DNA of 64,000 bases, taken from Gramella sp. MT6 (GTDB lineage Bacteria > Bacteroidota > Bacteroidia > Flavobacteriales > Flavobacteriaceae). A program made the position numbers and the translations under genes. Position 1 is the first letter of the stretch; every line of letters begins with the position of its first letter. Below the pieces are notes generated by a model. The model made no database searches. It saw only the letters and a program-made list of their open reading frames with translations, and had not been told where the DNA came from. Below are positions 26,222-35,303 of the stretch, piece by piece. The stretch covers positions 434,001 to 498,000 of the forward strand of contig NZ_CP048410.1 in assembly GCF_019357415.1 (NCBI RefSeq), written 5' to 3'.

Positions 26222-27085
26222 ATGGAAAAGCTAAATGACTACAGGGATATCGCTAAAGAGTATGCTGGTAAATTCATAGATTATTTACCTACCTTACTTG
26301 GCGCTATTGTACTGTTACTCGTAGGTTTATGGGTTATTAAATTAATTGTAGGGTATCTTAGAAAGTTATTTGATAAAAAAGATTACGATCCTACACTGGA
26401 GAAATTCACGTTAAATGCGGCTAGCTGGGGCTTAAAGATCATATTATTTGTTCTGGTGATCACACAGCTGGGAGTTGAAAGTGCTTCGCTTGTAGCCGCG
26501 ATTGGTGCTGCAGGTTTAGCAATTGGTCTGGCATTACAGGGATCACTTTCCAATCTTGCCGGTGGTGTACTTATTATAGTATTAAAACCCTTTAAAGTTG
26601 GTGACTGGATAGAAGCTCAGGGAGTATCTGGTAGCGTTGCAGAGATATCTCTTTTCTACACTAAGATCGATACCTTTGGGAACCAGCGTGCAGTCGTTCC
26701 TAACGGGCAACTAAGTAATGACAATATCATTAACTATAGCTTTAACGGTACCCGTAGAGAAAATCTTTCTTTCGGAATATCTTATGATGATGATATTAAG
26801 AAAGCTAAGGAAGTGCTTACTAATCTTGTAAAAGAACAAAAGGATATACTTACAGATCCCGCTCCTCAAGTACTGGTAGCAGAGCTAGGGGACAGTTCGG
26901 TCAATTTCTCAGTAAGATATTTCGCTCCAAATGCGGTATTCTGGGATATTCACTGGTACATGATCGAAGAAGGTAAAATAAGACTGGAAGAAGCAGGAAT
27001 GACAATTCCATATCCACAAAGAGATGTTTATCTATATGATCAAACCAAGATGAAAGGTACTGAAAGAGAAAAACAGTCTGAGTAG
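26222..27085 (+). CDS. Small-conductance mechanosensitive channel (MscS family)
   Basis: The 287-residue protein has the MscS plan: three membrane spans (about 18-40, 65-85 and 92-125). The third is the Gly/Ala-rich pore helix, from AAIGAAGLAIGLALQGSLSN into AGGVLIIVLKPFKVGDWI. The beta domain (VSGSVAEISLFYTKIDTFGN) and the alpha/beta vestibule follow. Such channels open under membrane tension to release solutes during osmotic downshift. Length is that of a minimal MscS. The gene ends three bases before the convergent tsaB stop, and its probable terminator lies inside tsaB at 27130-27156. Confidence 0.95.
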   Translation: MEKLNDYRDIAKEYAGKFIDYLPTLLGAIVLLLVGLWVIKLIVGYLRKLFDKKDYDPTLEKFTLNAASWGLKIILFVLVITQLGVESASLVAAIGAAGLAIGLALQGSLSNLAGGVLIIVLKPFKVGDWIEAQGVSGSVAEISLFYTKIDTFGNQRAVVPNGQLSNDNIINYSFNGTRRENLSFGISYDDDIKKAKEVLTNLVKEQKDILTDPAPQVLVAELGDSSVNFSVRYFAPNAVFWDIHWYMIEEGKIRLEEAGMTIPYPQRDVYLYDQTKMKGTEREKQSE

Positions 27086-27088
27086 ATC

Positions 27089-27748
27089 TTAACCGGCAAT
27101 AAAATCTTTTAAATAATAAGGTTCAAAATAAGCGACATCTTCGGTGTCGCTTTTTTGATGCTTTAATTCAGCGATTTCAACCATTTCCTTTGCTGAAGGA
27201 TATTGCTGGGTATGGAAAACAGCATTAGGATGTTTGCAGACCTCCTCAAATTTCGCCACCCCATTTCCAATAAAATGCACCTTTGATTTTTCAAGATATT
27301 CAGCGAAAGCAAATTCATCAAGAACCTGGGCCTTAGTATCTCTAATTTGTTTAAGACCTGAATCGTAAACTGCAGAATACACTTCCATCCTTCTGGCATC
27401 GAGCATGGAAATAATAATTCCCTGGTCTCCCCTCAGCTTAGCCGCAAGTAGATCTAAAGTAGGTACTGAAATAAGTGGAATATCAAGAGAATAACAAAGT
27501 CCCTTGGCCGAGGAAACTCCAATTCTTAAACCGGTATAGGAACCGGGGCCTTTACTAATAGCGATGGCGTCAAGATCACGGGTAGAAAAACCAGCTTCTT
27601 TAAGTACTACGTTTATAAAAATGTGCAGTTTCTCAGCATGAGAATAGTTCTTACTATTATCTTCTTTCAAAGCCAACAGTTTGCCATCCTTCGCTAAGCC
27701 CACAGAACAATTCGTGGTCGCTGTCTCAAGACATAAAATAAGTGCCAA
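27089..27748 (-). CDS. tsaB: tRNA threonylcarbamoyladenosine biosynthesis protein TsaB
   Basis: TsaB is the scaffold partner of TsaD in making the t6A modification at position 37 of ANN-decoding tRNAs. The 219-residue protein shows the typical ASKHA-fold start LILCLETATTNCSVGLA and the AISKGPGSYTGLRIGVSSAKGL motif at about 63-83. The start codon appears to be TTG (27746-27748); no in-frame ATG precedes the conserved start. It follows the adaptor gene after 11 bases on the same strand, so it is the last gene of the efflux operon by position, although its role is housekeeping. Its 3' end overlaps a hairpin that looks like the terminator of the opposing mscS. Confidence 0.94.
   Translation of the reverse strand: MALILCLETATTNCSVGLAKDGKLLALKEDNSKNYSHAEKLHIFINVVLKEAGFSTRDLDAIAISKGPGSYTGLRIGVSSAKGLCYSLDIPLISVPTLDLLAAKLRGDQGIIISMLDARRMEVYSAVYDSGLKQIRDTKAQVLDEFAFAEYLEKSKVHFIGNGVAKFEEVCKHPNAVFHTQQYPSAKEMVEIAELKHQKSDTEDVAYFEPYYLKDFIAG
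27130..27156 (+). terminator. Probable mscS terminator inside the tsaB 3' end
   Basis: AAGCGACA (27130-27137) pairs with TGTCGCTT (27145-27152) around a TCTTCGG loop, followed by a run of T up to 27156 on the plus strand. It lies 45 bases after the mscS stop and within the last 70 bases of the antisense tsaB coding region. Confidence 0.7.
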
Positions 27749-27759
27749 ATCGCCTAAGT

Positions 27760-29043
27760 TTATTCAGTTTCCTTTTCCTCTTTTCCCTCTTCCTTCACCT
27801 CGATCTCGTCGCCGGAATCAAGGCTTTTGGTTACGGTACTGTATGGACCGGTGATGACCACATCCCCATCTACAAGACCTTTTGTGATCTCAATATGAGA
27901 GTCGTCCTGAATCCCGGTTTCTACGACGCGAAGTTTAGCTTTTTCCCCATCTTTTACAAATACACACTCAAACTTTTCTTCATTTTCATCCTCCTTCTTT
28001 ATTTCAAAAGATTTTTTGGTTGAAGTGGTATCGCTTTTAATAACTATAGAACTAATAGGAACCCCTATCACATTCATTCTTTTATTGGTAATGATATCTA
28101 CCGTAGCAGTCATTCCAGGTCTAAATGGTGAAAAATTCTCAGGCTTACCCTCCATCAGGTCTACATAAGATTCCTTTAGAATCCTAACCTTTACCTTGAA
28201 GTTGGTAACCTGATCTGTAGTAAGGGTATTATCTGCGGTATTAGAAATTTCGGTCACAACTCCCTTAAATTCTTTTCCTAAATAGGCATCCACCTCAACA
28301 ATCGTGGAATCTCCAACTGATACCTTTACAATATCATTTTCATTTACATCTACCTCAACTTCCATGTTTTCCAAATTGGCCACACGAAGAATTTCAGTCC
28401 CTGCCATTTGCTGTGTTCCTACTACCCTCTCCCCTAATTCGGCATCCAGTTTAGAAATGGTCCCGGTCATAGGAGCGTAAATATTAGTACGGGAAAGGTT
28501 ATCCTGAGCTTCGGTCACCGTAGCCGCACTACTCTGCATGCTGAAGTAGGCAGATTCCTTGTTAGCTTCTGCCATTTCGTAATTAGACACGATTCCATCC
28601 CATTCTGCCTTAGAGATCACACCTTTTTCGAAGAGCTTCTTGTTTCGGTTATAATCTGCTTCGGCCTGCTTAAGGTTGGCCTGAGTTTGGGCGTAATTGG
28701 CTTTAGAATTCTGATAACCAGCCCTAACCCTTTGAAGGCTGGACTGATAAATATCAGGATTGATCCTAACTAAAAGATCACCTTTCTCTACTGCCTGCCC
28801 TTCCACGACCGGCAACTCGATAATTTCTCCAGACACTTCAGAAGATAACTTTACCTCAACTTCAGGCTGAATTTTTCCGGTGGCTGAAACAGTTTCAGTA
28901 ATATCGATTGGCTCTACCTGGGTGATCTCGACTTCCTTAACGTTTGCCGAGCCACCAAACCAACCTGCTTTTTTTCCTATTACCAATAAAACAACCAAGG
29001 CCAATATTACCCCAATGATGATGAAAAGTGTCTTTTTATTCAT
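27760..29043 (-). CDS. Efflux periplasmic adaptor subunit (MacA/HlyD-like), second copy
   Basis: The 427-residue protein has one N-terminal membrane anchor (about 6-24), then the adaptor fold: the lipoyl half-motif GEIIELPVVEGQAVEKGDLL near 75-95, a long alpha-hairpin with Gln/Ala-rich heptads (about 115-185), the second lipoyl half (YAPMTGTISKLDAELGERV), and beta-barrel and membrane-proximal domains. The C-terminus is acidic (EVKEEGKEEKETE). Such adaptors bridge an inner-membrane pump to TolC. It lies four bases downstream of the TolC gene and is the second adaptor in this operon. Confidence 0.93.
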   Translation of the reverse strand: MNKKTLFIIIGVILALVVLLVIGKKAGWFGGSANVKEVEITQVEPIDITETVSATGKIQPEVEVKLSSEVSGEIIELPVVEGQAVEKGDLLVRINPDIYQSSLQRVRAGYQNSKANYAQTQANLKQAEADYNRNKKLFEKGVISKAEWDGIVSNYEMAEANKESAYFSMQSSAATVTEAQDNLSRTNIYAPMTGTISKLDAELGERVVGTQQMAGTEILRVANLENMEVEVDVNENDIVKVSVGDSTIVEVDAYLGKEFKGVVTEISNTADNTLTTDQVTNFKVKVRILKESYVDLMEGKPENFSPFRPGMTATVDIITNKRMNVIGVPISSIVIKSDTTSTKKSFEIKKEDENEEKFECVFVKDGEKAKLRVVETGIQDDSHIEITKGLVDGDVVITGPYSTVTKSLDSGDEIEVKEEGKEEKETE

Positions 29044-29047
29044 TTAA

Positions 29048-30484
29048 TTAGAATTTTAAATCCCTTACTGGAATTCCAAAATATAGTTCAACTACTTTCA
29101 CTTTGAAAATATAATCATATTTAGCTCTGAGAGCTTCTCTTTGTGTATTCTCATATCTGATCTTAGCCTGGCTAAAATCAAAGGCATTTGTTAAACCAAC
29201 ATCATAACGTTCTGTTGCATATTCAAAAGCCTTTGCTTGTGCTTCTGAAGCTACCAATGCCGCCTCATAAGCTTCAAACGCACCATTGGCATCTGTATAC
29301 GCCTGGTACACATTTGCCTCAAGATCCAGCTCGGCCTGCTCCAATTGATATTCGGCACGCTTTACATTCACTTCATTTCTACGAACCTGGTTTCTTGTTG
29401 TAAAACCGTTCAAAATTGGCACATTCAACTGGAAACCATAAGTAATACCATCATTTATATATATCTGATCAAAGAATGGACGTGGTGGTCCCAGAACAGG
29501 AATGGTATTTCCTGTTAATACTTGCTGATTGGTTCCCTCAACAAATCCTATGGTACGTGTTGGATTATCAGGATCAACTTCTGTCCCTATAATTCTTTCC
29601 TGGCCGGTTTCCCTGGTATTATAATTAAAGAAGGCACTTAAAGTTGGCAAATATGCACCTTTAGAGATTTCAACATCCATTTCAGCCAATTTCTTATTTG
29701 CCTCTGCAATTCTGATCTCGGAGCGCTCTTCTTTTGCCTTTTCGATCACTTCATAAACTGAATTTTCAAGAATTTCATTTCCAAAAATATCATAATCTCT
29801 ATCTACTATATCAAAATTCTGATAATCCTGGATCGCTAAGGTTTGCGCAAGACTGATCAAAGAGATCTGGATCTGGTTTTCAGCCAGGATCATTCTTTGC
29901 TTTTCATCAGCCATCGTTGCTCTAATCTCCAAAAGGTCTCCCTCCGGAAGAACTCCTGCGTCTACAAGATCCTGAGTTCTTCCAAGTTGTTCCTGGGTGA
30001 TCTGGTTCTGAGCTCGCAAAACTTCCAGGTTCTGTTTATTAAAAAGCACCTGTAGATAAGCATCTGCAACAAAAAGCGCAATATCATCTTTCATTTTATC
30101 CAGTGAATACTGGTTGGATAGTTTTGAGATCTTTGCTCTTTGAAGTTGCTTGAAGTTCCTTAGACCGTCAAATAAGGTTAATCCCGCGGTAACCCCGGCA
30201 GAAAAGTTTCTAACGGTTTGATTTACAAGGATACCTGTGGTTGCACTTTGCGTTAAACCTGTATTCCAGGCATTGGTAGCCTGTGCATTTAAATTCGGAA
30301 CAAAATTCCCGATCGCATCGCGTTTCTCTATATCTGAAAGCTCGACATCCAGCTCTGTTTGTTTAACCTGGATGTTATTTTCTAACGCGTAATTCACGCA
30401 TTCTTCCAGAGTCCATTCCTTCTGCTGAGCAGTAAGAACGCTGGAAAAAAGCAATAGTGTGGCTAGTAAGCTAAAATTCTTCAT
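29048..30484 (-). CDS. TolC family outer membrane efflux protein
   Basis: TolC-type proteins form the trimeric outer-membrane duct of tripartite pumps. From the ATG at 30484 the protein has 478 residues with a signal peptide ending in LTAQ, the WTLEECVNYALENNIQVKQ start, and two internally repeated coiled-coil/strand units (the second from about residue 250). A longer reading frame extends back to 30559 and overlaps the preceding adaptor gene, but it lacks a signal-like sequence, so the ATG at 30484 is preferred. The gene is flanked by adaptor genes on both sides. Confidence 0.94.
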   Translation of the reverse strand: MKNFSLLATLLLFSSVLTAQQKEWTLEECVNYALENNIQVKQTELDVELSDIEKRDAIGNFVPNLNAQATNAWNTGLTQSATTGILVNQTVRNFSAGVTAGLTLFDGLRNFKQLQRAKISKLSNQYSLDKMKDDIALFVADAYLQVLFNKQNLEVLRAQNQITQEQLGRTQDLVDAGVLPEGDLLEIRATMADEKQRMILAENQIQISLISLAQTLAIQDYQNFDIVDRDYDIFGNEILENSVYEVIEKAKEERSEIRIAEANKKLAEMDVEISKGAYLPTLSAFFNYNTRETGQERIIGTEVDPDNPTRTIGFVEGTNQQVLTGNTIPVLGPPRPFFDQIYINDGITYGFQLNVPILNGFTTRNQVRRNEVNVKRAEYQLEQAELDLEANVYQAYTDANGAFEAYEAALVASEAQAKAFEYATERYDVGLTNAFDFSQAKIRYENTQREALRAKYDYIFKVKVVELYFGIPVRDLKF

Positions 30485-30545
30485 AATATAATTCTGTAAG
30501 ATATGTCTGTGAAATGTGCAGGTTGTTACACACTGAATAAAATTT

Positions 30546-31664
30546 CTAGTTCTGAGCAATATTCATCGCAGGTTTAATCTGGTTCCAAACTTTGATCTTG
30601 TCCCCTTTCTTCACCCCGCTTTTAACCTCAACGTTAATCCCGTCGCTCACACCTAGCTCAACATTTTGTTTTTTGAATTCCTGGTCACCCGTCATCACCT
30701 CAACAAAAGGTTCTTTGGTTTCAGGATCAAACTGAACCAGTGCCTCTTTAATTGCCAGAACACTATCTGCACGGGCAAGAATGATCGATGCATTGGCACT
30801 AAGACCTGCACGAATAAAAGTAGTATCGGCCTTGTCTAAAGTTCCTTTGATCTCAAATTGAATCGCACCATTATCCTCTACTCCCTTCGGAGCGATATAA
30901 TCTAATACAGCATTAAAAGATTTATTCTCAATAGCACCTACAGTAACTTCTAGTGGTAAGTCTTCTTTGATCTTCCCTACTTCACTTTCGTCCACTTTAC
31001 CTTCAAAGATCATTTCATTGACATCTGCCAGGGTGGCAATTGTAGTACCATCGTTGAAGTTATTGCTCTCAATTACCTGGTTTCCAGCTTTAACCGGCAC
31101 ATCCAGCACCATTCCTTCTACGGTAGATCTAATTAGAGTATTCGCCGCGCTACCAATCCCACTGGTAGTACCGGTTCTCACGATCTCATAATTCTGTTGT
31201 GCAGATCTGTAATTCTGCTCCGCCCTTTTATAACTAACTTCAGCTGCATCAAAATCATTGGCAGAGATCACTCCTTTATCATAAAGTTCTTTTTGTCTTT
31301 CAAAAACCTTCTTCTCATTATCCAGGTTGATCTTAGCAGTAGCCACATTATCTTTCGCACTTTGCAAAGAAGATACATTAGGGATCACCCTGATCTTAGC
31401 GATAAGGTCTCCGGCTTTGATGCGATCACCTGCTTCAATATAGATTTCATCGATAATTCCAGAAATGTTCGGCTTGATGAGAACCTCTTCTTTAGGAACA
31501 ATCTTTCCTGTGGCAACAGTCTTCTTAATAATAGTCTGTTCAGTAGGTTCTTCGGTCTCATAAACAACCGGATCCTCCTGGTTCTTCTGATATAAATAGT
31601 ATAATGCCCCAACAAAGGTCACGGCGATAAATACTAAAATTCCGATGGTTACAAATTTTTTCAT
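30546..31664 (-). CDS. Efflux periplasmic adaptor subunit (MacA-like), first copy
   Basis: The 372-residue protein has an N-terminal membrane anchor (about 5-23), the lipoyl half-motif SGIIDEIYIEAGDRIKAGDLI near 68-90, an alpha-hairpin (about 105-160), the returning lipoyl half (STVEGMVLDVPVKAGNQV), and beta-barrel domains. It is only distantly similar to the other adaptor in this operon, differing in length and C-terminus. The 25 bases between it and the upstream permease gene suggest cotranscription. In MacAB-type pumps the adaptor contacts the permease periplasmic domain and TolC. Confidence 0.93.
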   Translation of the reverse strand: MKKFVTIGILVFIAVTFVGALYYLYQKNQEDPVVYETEEPTEQTIIKKTVATGKIVPKEEVLIKPNISGIIDEIYIEAGDRIKAGDLIAKIRVIPNVSSLQSAKDNVATAKINLDNEKKVFERQKELYDKGVISANDFDAAEVSYKRAEQNYRSAQQNYEIVRTGTTSGIGSAANTLIRSTVEGMVLDVPVKAGNQVIESNNFNDGTTIATLADVNEMIFEGKVDESEVGKIKEDLPLEVTVGAIENKSFNAVLDYIAPKGVEDNGAIQFEIKGTLDKADTTFIRAGLSANASIILARADSVLAIKEALVQFDPETKEPFVEVMTGDQEFKKQNVELGVSDGINVEVKSGVKKGDKIKVWNQIKPAMNIAQN

Positions 31665-31689
31665 TTTTTGATTGTATTAGTGTTAAATA

Positions 31690-32952
31690 TTACTCAGTTC
31701 TCAAGGCATCTACAGGTTTCACTTTTATAGCCTGCTGCGCCGGGATAAGTCCGGCCAGTAAACCGGAAATAATTAAAATTGATAAAGCGACCATTACTAC
31801 TCCAAGGTTTACTGAAGGATTAAGGAACATCATTTCTGAAGTATCCATCTGGCTCAATTGTAAATTCACCAGCCAGATCACTCCGGTAGCCAGGATAATA
31901 CCTGCCATCCCAGAAATAATGGTTAGGAAAATAGATTCCATAAGGATCTGTCCTCTTATAGACCATGGTGTGGCACCAAGTGCACGGCGTACCCCAATTT
32001 CATTGGTTCGCTCCTTAACTACGATCAACATTATATTACTAATCCCGATAATTCCTGATAGAAGCACCAGTACACCCACGAAATAGGCTACCGCTTTAAG
32101 CGCTATAAAAAGTCCGTTCACCTTGCTATATTCCTGATAAAGGTCAAAATTCCCTACGGCCCTGTCATCCTCAGGATGTATGGTATGACGGCTTTTTACT
32201 ATTTCTATGATATCATTTTTCAAATTGGTAATGGAATTACCATCTTTCGCGGTAATAGCCATCCAGCCTACTTCATTTCCGCGATTAAAAGCCTGCGAAA
32301 AAGCTGTGAAAGGCACATAAATTTCCTTCTGACCTTCTTCTGCATCACCACCCTGGCTTTTTTTCTTGTAAGTACCTATCACCATGAAATTAACCCCGTT
32401 GATCTTAATATAGGTTCCAAGCGGATCTTCTCCAATTTCGTAAAGTGCGGTTTTCACCCCTTCACCAATGATGGCAACCTTGCGTTTTTCATTGATATCA
32501 GAATAGTTCAAAAACCTTCCAGAAGTGATATCCATGGGTTCCTGCTGAATAATCTCAGGATAATCTCCGTAGACATTAAATGCCCCGGTATTCAAACCAC
32601 GAACTACATTGTTCGCTCCACCAAAACCTCCAAGTTGATTTCTTGGGGATACAAATCTAAGCCCAGGCACCTGGCCCTTTATCGCGGTTACATCATCAAT
32701 TTCGAAATTGTAACGCCTTCCTTTAGGCATGCCTTTATATGGTTTTGAAGCCACCTGGGTCCACATGAACATAGTGTTGGTAGCTATACCACTAAACCCC
32801 TGTTTAACGCCATTTTCCAGGCCCTTACCTGCAGCCAGGAGAATTACAAGGATAAAGATACCCCATAGTACTCCAAATGCCGTAAGCACAGTTCTAAACC
32901 AATTTGAGGTCAGCGCCTCTATAATTTCACTCCAACGATCTCTACTAAACAT
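31690..32952 (-). CDS. MacB-like ABC transporter permease, second copy
   Basis: The 420-residue permease has the MacB/LolC topology: one N-terminal span (about 20-42), a large periplasmic MacB_PCD domain (about 50-270), and three C-terminal spans (about 285-310, 335-360 and 380-405). The ERTNEIGVRRALGATPWSI coupling motif lies between spans two and three. There is no ATPase domain; the ATP-binding subunit is encoded separately two genes upstream. It begins one base after the paralogous permease, so the two could form a heterodimer. Confidence 0.93.
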   Translation of the reverse strand: MFSRDRWSEIIEALTSNWFRTVLTAFGVLWGIFILVILLAAGKGLENGVKQGFSGIATNTMFMWTQVASKPYKGMPKGRRYNFEIDDVTAIKGQVPGLRFVSPRNQLGGFGGANNVVRGLNTGAFNVYGDYPEIIQQEPMDITSGRFLNYSDINEKRKVAIIGEGVKTALYEIGEDPLGTYIKINGVNFMVIGTYKKKSQGGDAEEGQKEIYVPFTAFSQAFNRGNEVGWMAITAKDGNSITNLKNDIIEIVKSRHTIHPEDDRAVGNFDLYQEYSKVNGLFIALKAVAYFVGVLVLLSGIIGISNIMLIVVKERTNEIGVRRALGATPWSIRGQILMESIFLTIISGMAGIILATGVIWLVNLQLSQMDTSEMMFLNPSVNLGVVMVALSILIISGLLAGLIPAQQAIKVKPVDALRTE

Positions 32953-32953
32953 A

Positions 32954-34198
32954 TTATTCGTCTCTTAAAGCGGTTATAGGTTTAATTCTTGCTGCACGCC
33001 ATGCCGGGAAGAAGCCGGCAACTGCTCCTGCTATAACAAGTATTACCACTGTATTTATAGCTACAGTAAAGTTCACGGTAGGATTATAGATATATTGGGT
33101 TTCGATTGCAGGCCCAATAAACTCCAATAGAGTCAAACTAAAGATTAGTCCTGCAAAACCTGCTATTGCTGTGACAAAAATGGATTCATGAAGAATCATT
33201 CCAATGATGCTTAATGGCTGAGCGCCCAGAGCTTTTCTAATTCCTATCTCCCTGGTTCTTTCTTTTACGATAATGAGCATAATATTACTTACTCCAACGA
33301 CGCCTGCTATAATTGTACAGATCCCTACGCCCCAGAAGAAATATTTAATCATATCCATAAGTGTAAAGAACCTCTTGGCATTTTCCAGACTATTATTAAT
33401 ATGAATAGCACTATTGTCATCTGGAGCTACTGTATGTCTTGATTTTAAAAACTCACTTAATTCAGTTGAGAACTGAGTGGAAACTGCTACTGCTTCATCA
33501 AAACTATCTTCAGGCTTTAAAGTGATATAGAGCCTATCTATATTGTTTCCGCCGCCAAAAGCCTTCTGTGCTGTAGTAATTGGAATTACTGCCCTGGATT
33601 CCTCTCTTTCTCCACCCGGGTCTGTATAAACCCCAACTACTTTAAAGTTCACTCCAGAAACCTGAACCATTTTTCCAATTGGATCTTCATCTTTAAACAG
33701 ATCGAGTTTCATTCTGTGCCCAATCACCATGGTTTTTTCAGAATTATCGATATCGTTCATATCGATAAACCTTCCTGAAGTCAACGAAATATTTTCTAAT
33801 TCCTGGTAAGCAGGGAAAGTTCCCCTTACATCGTATGAACCATTTTCCTTTCCATAGGAAAGAACAAATCCCCAATTTTGATAGGTCGAAGCTGTTTTAT
33901 CGATTTTGTCACCATAAAGCAATAAAATCTGGTTAAAGTCTTCGTTCTTCATCTGGATACGCCGGCCCGGGTTAAGACCCTTATATTCTACAGAGGTAAC
34001 TCCAGGCCAAACAAAAATTAAGTTGGAAGCATCCTGTTCAAACTCACGGGAAATACCATTACGCATTCCTTCACCTATACCCAGTAACACTACCAGGATA
34101 AATATCCCTGAAGCTACAGAAAGACCAGTTAGAAACGTGCGTAATTTGTTCTTCCGAATAGTTTCAAAGATCTCTTCCCATCTGTCTAAATCAAACAT
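32954..34198 (-). CDS. MacB-like ABC transporter permease, first copy
   Basis: This 414-residue paralog of the next gene downstream shares the same four-span layout and the coupling motif ERTREIGIRKALGAQPLSI before its third span. The periplasmic MacB_PCD domain covers about residues 50-265. Its start overlaps the 3' end of the ATPase gene by eight bases. Together with the second permease it offers two non-identical halves for one transporter, with the single ATPase presumably acting as a dimer. Confidence 0.93.
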   Translation of the reverse strand: MFDLDRWEEIFETIRKNKLRTFLTGLSVASGIFILVVLLGIGEGMRNGISREFEQDASNLIFVWPGVTSVEYKGLNPGRRIQMKNEDFNQILLLYGDKIDKTASTYQNWGFVLSYGKENGSYDVRGTFPAYQELENISLTSGRFIDMNDIDNSEKTMVIGHRMKLDLFKDEDPIGKMVQVSGVNFKVVGVYTDPGGEREESRAVIPITTAQKAFGGGNNIDRLYITLKPEDSFDEAVAVSTQFSTELSEFLKSRHTVAPDDNSAIHINNSLENAKRFFTLMDMIKYFFWGVGICTIIAGVVGVSNIMLIIVKERTREIGIRKALGAQPLSIIGMILHESIFVTAIAGFAGLIFSLTLLEFIGPAIETQYIYNPTVNFTVAINTVVILVIAGAVAGFFPAWRAARIKPITALRDE

Positions 34199-34892
34199 TT
34201 TCCAACGCTCTTACCTGTGAAACTACGGTATCCTCTATTATAACACCATCCTTAAGATTAACGATCCTTTTGGTCATCTGGGCGATGTCGTGTTCATGGG
34301 TTACCACAAGAATGGTACGTCCTTCGTCATTGATCTCCTGAATAAGATCCATCACTTCATAAGAAGTCTTGGTATCTAAAGCTCCTGTGGGCTCATCTGC
34401 AAGCAAAACTTTTGGATCGCTCGCCAGGGCTCTGGCGATAGCTACTCTCTGTTTTTGACCTCCTGAAAGTTCATTAGGTAAATGTCCAGACCAGTCGGCC
34501 AGACCAACCTTTTCCAGGTAACTCATCGCCTTGTCTGTTCTTTCACCGCGAGATAGACCCTGATAATATAATGGCAAAGCCACATTATCGAGTGCAGTCT
34601 TGTACCCTATAAGGTTAAACGACTGAAAAATAAAGCCCAGGAATTTATTACGGTATTTCGCTGCAATTTTCTCGTTAAGATTCTTGATAGGCACACCATC
34701 GAGGATATAAGAGCCTTCATCAGCCTCATCCAGCATCCCAAGAATATTAAGTAAGGTTGATTTTCCGGATCCTGAAGATCCCATAATGGATAGCAATTCG
34801 CCCTCGGCGACACTAAAGTTGATCCCTTTTAACACGTGCAATGAATTGGCACCCATTTTATAGGACTTGTGAAGATTAGAAATTTCAATCAT
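34191..34892 (-). CDS. ABC transporter ATP-binding protein (LolD/MacB-type)
   Basis: The 233-residue ATPase has Walker A GSSGSGKST at 38-46, the Q-loop near 90 (FIFQSFNLI), the signature LSGGQKQR at 142-149, Walker B LLADEP at about 163-168 and the H-loop in VVTHEHD. The sequence belongs to the LolD/MacB/FtsE branch used by permeases with large periplasmic domains. It is the first gene of an operon running down to tsaB. The 125 bases upstream hold no clear consensus promoter. Confidence 0.96.
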   Translation of the reverse strand: MIEISNLHKSYKMGANSLHVLKGINFSVAEGELLSIMGSSGSGKSTLLNILGMLDEADEGSYILDGVPIKNLNEKIAAKYRNKFLGFIFQSFNLIGYKTALDNVALPLYYQGLSRGERTDKAMSYLEKVGLADWSGHLPNELSGGQKQRVAIARALASDPKVLLADEPTGALDTKTSYEVMDLIQEINDEGRTILVVTHEHDIAQMTKRIVNLKDGVIIEDTVVSQVRALENV

Positions 34893-35017
34893 GATTGATG
34901 GTTATTAAACAGGAAAATGACTCCCTATTTAATAAGACTGATGAAAAAATGAAATGTTACAGTTTTTTTAGTAAAAACTATAATTTCTTAACCTAAACTT
35001 TACAAATGACCGTAGGT
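34893..35017. other. Intergenic region with a weak hairpin
   Basis: This 125-base spacer lies between the end of the cox-assembly operon and the start of the efflux operon, both on the minus strand. AGTTTTT (34961-34967) and AAAAACT (34973-34979) can form a weak hairpin that may end the cox operon. No TAnnTTTG promoter was found for the efflux operon. Confidence 0.35.
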
Positions 35018-35257
35018 TTAGGGTGCTTTTGGCTTATTTTTTCTGGATCTGTAAATAAAGTAGCCAACTCCCCCAATTAACAAATAGGGAAATATCATTA
35101 GATAGATAATACCATCGTTAATACCTTTAGCTGTACTCTGGTCTGCTTCACTTTCCAGTACAGCACGACACATTGAGCATTGGGCCTGGGCCAACTCAGG
35201 TAAAAACAAAAGAATCGTAAAGATTAATAAAATGTATTTAATATTATTTCTCTTCAT
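35018..35257 (-). CDS. Small membrane protein with CxxC after the signal sequence
   Basis: The 79-residue protein has an N-terminal signal-like segment (about 8-26, ending AQAQ), directly followed by Cys27-Ser-Met-Cys30. A polar stretch and one membrane span (about 50-68) come next, then a basic tail (RSRKNKPKAP) that should stay in the cytoplasm. The CxxC would therefore face the periplasm. I do not recognise a named family. Its place as the last gene behind DUF420 and SCO in the oxidase operon suggests a part in copper or heme insertion or thiol chemistry, but that is inference only. The short length, good coding character and conserved context support it being real. Confidence 0.7.
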   Translation of the reverse strand: MKRNNIKYILLIFTILLFLPELAQAQCSMCRAVLESEADQSTAKGINDGIIYLMIFPYLLIGGVGYFIYRSRKNKPKAP

Positions 35258-35303
35258 TACCCTCTAATTTAACTGGCTCAAAATTAATTAATTATGATGA
35301 ATT

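Noticed and set aside
30485..30559. Longer TolC-family start
   Set aside because: The 25 extra residues overlap the upstream adaptor gene and would hide the signal peptide that starts at 30484.
32176..32748. 190-codon frame opposite the MacB-like permease
   Set aside because: It lies entirely within the permease gene on the other strand and shows no recognisable domain or start context.
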